From the NCBI RefSeq assembly GCF_964355755.1, contig NC_092674.1, positions 25,198,001-25,262,000 of the forward strand: a stretch of DNA of 64,000 nt. Direction: 5' to 3'. The notes below the pieces were generated by a model. The model made no database searches. It was not told the DNA's origin and saw only the letters and a list, made by a program, of their open reading frames with translations. Positions 61,381 through 64,000 of this stretch are shown here, piece by piece (position 1 is the first letter of the stretch; each line of letters opens with the position of its first letter). The DNA comes from Antedon mediterranea (lineage: Eukaryota; Echinodermata; Crinoidea; Comatulida; Antedonidae). Made by a program: the position numbers and the translations under genes.

Positions 61381-62362
61381 GGCTATTGCACGAATAATAG
61401 GATAAGCTTTTAAACTAAACAAATTAGAATAAATTTCTGATTTATTTAGTCGACTTTAGTCAAGTTTTCGTTTAAATAAAACTGAGAACGTAATAAACGG
61501 TCTTTAAAAATAGCCCCTTTATTTACAGTAAACCCAATTAATACAGTGTGGAACAAAACAATACTTGGTACATTGATGTATATATATCAAATGTTAACAA
61601 CTATTTTCCTACCAATATTTCAGTTAGGCCTATGCAAAGAATGTGGTTTACAGTGATAATATTAAGTTTGATTTCAATCTAATTTAAGTTGTTTCAAAAC
61701 TAAATTTTCGTAACATTAACTAAAAAACAACAAGTTTGGTTTCACAATCTATTTAAAAGGTGTGTAAGCTGTTTCAACTAAATTTCGTAACATCAACTCA
61801 AAATATAACAAGAAGCATTAACTAACAATAATAATTATAACCTTGATCCATCAGTAAGTTTTAAATGTAGTAATATCAAATGAAAAATATAAAACTATGA
61901 TACTAAAAGTATTAACTAACAATTAATTCTAACATCGGATTCCTTATAAAACAAGTTTGTCAGTAGTGTTCAGTATCAGTAGAGAGGGCGCTGCACTGTG
62001 GCGACCAGAATTCTGGAAAATTTGTCTATAGTATAAGATTGTTCTTTTTCTCACTTTATGCACCCATTATATATATATACTTTTCTGTCTGTACGTTTTT
62101 ACTCGGGGTACCCGAGTCTAGTACTTACTCATTTTCTCCTCCACCATCTGGACACTATTGAGTAAAAAGTGCGATTTTTAAAGTACTACTCCTCCCTTAT
62201 TAGTTGTAGTATTGAGCTGGGATTTGGCATGAACATACTACAGGGACATGTCCTCAAAGCTATAGAGCCGGATTTTTAATTTTTTGTTAATTAATTTGTT
62301 TAATTAAGAATCCACAATGTGTGACACACACCACAGCATTATGTAGTTATATGGTTATATCC
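61381..62362. other. Non-coding stretch, no gene seen
   Basis: AT-rich with AAACTAA..ATAAC-type words repeated between 61700 and 61930. A candidate AATAAA lies near 61475. No exon is supported. Confidence 0.4.
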
Positions 62363-62434
62363 GGCTTCTTGGCGTAGTGGTTATCACGTTTGCTCAATAC
62401 GCAGAAGGTACCTGGTTCGAGCCCGGGCTAAACC
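62363..62434 (+). repeat. tRNA-Val-like pseudogene or SINE head
   Basis: GTAGTGGTTATCACGTTTGC and GGTTCGAGCCC match the D-arm and T-arm region of tRNA-Val genes, and an eight-T run follows. The acceptor stem has several mismatches and the anticodon loop (TCAATAC) lacks the normal U33 layout, so it is not called a functional tRNA. Confidence 0.55.
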
Positions 62435-62769
62435 TTTTTTTTAAACTTTATGGTGAAAAGTACTGTATACGCAATATGATAATTATACACAGTATATCTT
62501 ATTATTATTTTTTTAAATACTTATTTTGTGTAATCGGTAATTATCACTTTTACACATGTTTATTTTGCTTTGTGCTTATTGTGATATAAAGATATACTTT
62601 TATATTTAAGAAATTGACCTTTGTATCGGAATTAAATAGGTTCACAAACTTGACCCAGAAAGTCCAAAGGAGAGTTTGTCCAGATGTTTTAATGACCATT
62701 TAGTTTATAATAGAGTCCCTAAAGAAAACACTTAGCTTAATTTTGTGACCTTTCCCATCGTTAAACCAG

Positions 62770-63172
62770 GAGTGATGGACACTATTTAAGTACAGATTTG
62801 ACAGTGTCATCCATCACAGAAATACCTTATGATACCGTTAATCACTCCCACTTAAACACCCCTGGATCAACTTAGGACCAATCGTTACCCTCACAGATGA
62901 TGTAATGACATTATGCAAATGAACTGAGCCAATATACTCCCAAGTTTCAGAAGGGCCCAGACACACCATACAGCCACTTCTCCAGAAGCAGACTAACACA
63001 CTTCACACCTCACCGACAGCATCATTGATTGTCCGTTCCTTATGTATACTTATAGTTGTATATTGTACTGAAGTATTATACTGAATAAATAATATATGTG
63101 TTACGACAGTCAAGCGAGTTAGAGTCTTTCATTAGTACCTCAACAACGCAACATTATAAACACTATATTACA
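62770..63172 (+). mobile_element. 5' LTR of an LTR retrotransposon (start uncertain)
   Basis: Ends ...ATATTACA immediately before a TGGTGGAAGACCCGA sequence (63173 on) that looks like a primer-binding site, and contains AATAAATAATATATG about 90 bases before its end. A hairpin (TGATGGACACT with its inverse) lies near the proposed start. The partner LTR is outside the window, so the left limit is a guess. Confidence 0.45.
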
Positions 63173-63307
63173 TGGTGGAAGACCCGAATTTCATAAGGAA
63201 CGGAGTGAGAAAACAAGAAATAAACACTTAACAAGACACGAAGACGAAGACGAAGACAAAAATAACCATATTTGTTTGAAAGGAGAGAAATTTACTTTGA
63301 CTCAAAA

Positions 63308-63513
63308 GACAAGCTGAAATTATATTTGAATGAGATCGAGACAAGCAGAAATTTGATCAAATTATTACCATTGGATGAAGACAAAAAAGATAATCGAGGA
63401 AGACACAAAAGACAAGCTGAAATTATATTTGAATGAAATCGAGACAAGCAGAAATTTTATGAAATTATAACCATTGGATAAAGACAAAGAAGATAATCGA
63501 GGAAGACCCAAGA
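63308..63513 (+). repeat. 103-bp direct duplication in the LTR-element leader
   Basis: GACAAGCTGAAATTATATTT starts at 63308 and again at 63411, and the two units are nearly identical. They lie between the primer-binding site and the gag start. Confidence 0.85.
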
Positions 63514-63893
63514 AGAATCAAAACAGAAGCAAGCGGACAAGAACTGTTTCGTTTAGAGACTTTCAACTTCACGCCGTTTTTTTTCGATCGTTTTTTTTAA
63601 CATTTACCTTTTTTGAACATTGATGAACACCTATCGCATTTTTTTTAATTCGTTGTTTGAAAATTTGAACATTGATGAGCACCTTTAACATTTCTTTAAT
63701 TCGTTGTTTGAACATTTAGACATTTTTTGAACACTTTTTGCATTCCTTTAATTCATTTTTAATTGGATCCGAAGCATTTGGGGTAAGTCAAAACCATTTT
63801 GATTTTGATTTGTAACCTTGATTGAAAAAGTGAGAGTTTACATATATATACACTAAATTGTTTTGATATTTTGATTAATTAATATTATAAAGT

Positions 63894-64000
63894 ATGGTCG
63901 ACGTTGTTGATAACGAAGTAATTTTAAATGAGCCCGTCAATCCTCACCCCGTGCCCCACCTAAGACAAACCGATTTCCTTCCCAAAAGATATGACGGTTC
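63894..64000 (+). CDS. LTR retrotransposon gag, N-terminus, cut by the window edge
   Basis: ATG opens a frame that runs to the window end without a stop. It ends in TDFLPKRYDG, like the L-P-x-[KR]-[FY]-D-G motif before the first helix of Ty3/gypsy-type Gag proteins. Position after an LTR, primer-binding site and leader supports the call; the clade is not certain. Confidence 0.55.
   Translation, partial: MVDVVDNEVILNEPVNPHPVPHLRQTDFLPKRYDG

Noticed and set aside
62363-62434. Functional tRNA-Val
   Set aside because: Acceptor stem mismatches and an altered anticodon loop.

Overview
This is animal nuclear DNA, not bacterial. It is AT-rich and full of short exons with GT/AG boundaries, transposons and microsatellites, and it often carries the scattered AGGCCT words seen in several marine-invertebrate genomes. 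Gene content and base style suggest a marine deuterostome, probably an echinoderm (a crinoid would fit). The species cannot be fixed from sequence alone.

The core is a cluster of four paralogous type-I receptor genes. Genes A (3245-18017) and B (20794-28467) lie on the minus strand; genes C (30102-40879) and D (52025-60416) lie on the plus strand. B and C are head to head. All four share one ectodomain plan: signal peptide, a conserved domain of about 126 residues, an Ig-like domain, four EGF-like modules, three FN3-like modules and one transmembrane helix. Module order and sequence (Ig, then EGF modules including a C-P-P-D-P-x-G-C-x-C motif, then FN3) match the Tie/angiopoietin-receptor ectodomain. 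Almost every extracellular intron is phase 1. None of the four carries a tyrosine kinase domain.

The cytoplasmic parts differ. A has an ITAM-like juxtamembrane segment followed by a receptor-type protein tyrosine phosphatase domain. Its P-loop has lost the catalytic cysteine codon, so it is a predicted pseudophosphatase; a second-domain (D2) exon fragment lies at 84-148. B has a long tail with seven tandem 37-residue units, each with two tyrosines. C has a short tail with a textbook ITAM (YxxL-x8-YxxI). D stops six codons after the membrane. I read the cluster as an undescribed paired-receptor-like system: one ligand-binding head on docking, ITAM, pseudophosphatase and tailless outputs.

Mobile DNA fills the rest. 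The left edge has a Penelope-like element split by a non-autonomous hAT element with an 8-bp target duplication. A LINE relic lies in intron 1 of A. A foldback element with a broken Cys-rich ORF lies in intron 3 of C. A complete 9.4-kb PIF/Harbinger element (42276-51637, TTA target duplication) sits between C and D and contains a second element, which contains a dead LINE. An LTR retrotransposon with a gag start runs off the right edge. SINE-like, palindromic and tandem repeats occur throughout. Exon coordinates were read by eye from splice signals, reading frame and comparison of the four paralogues.
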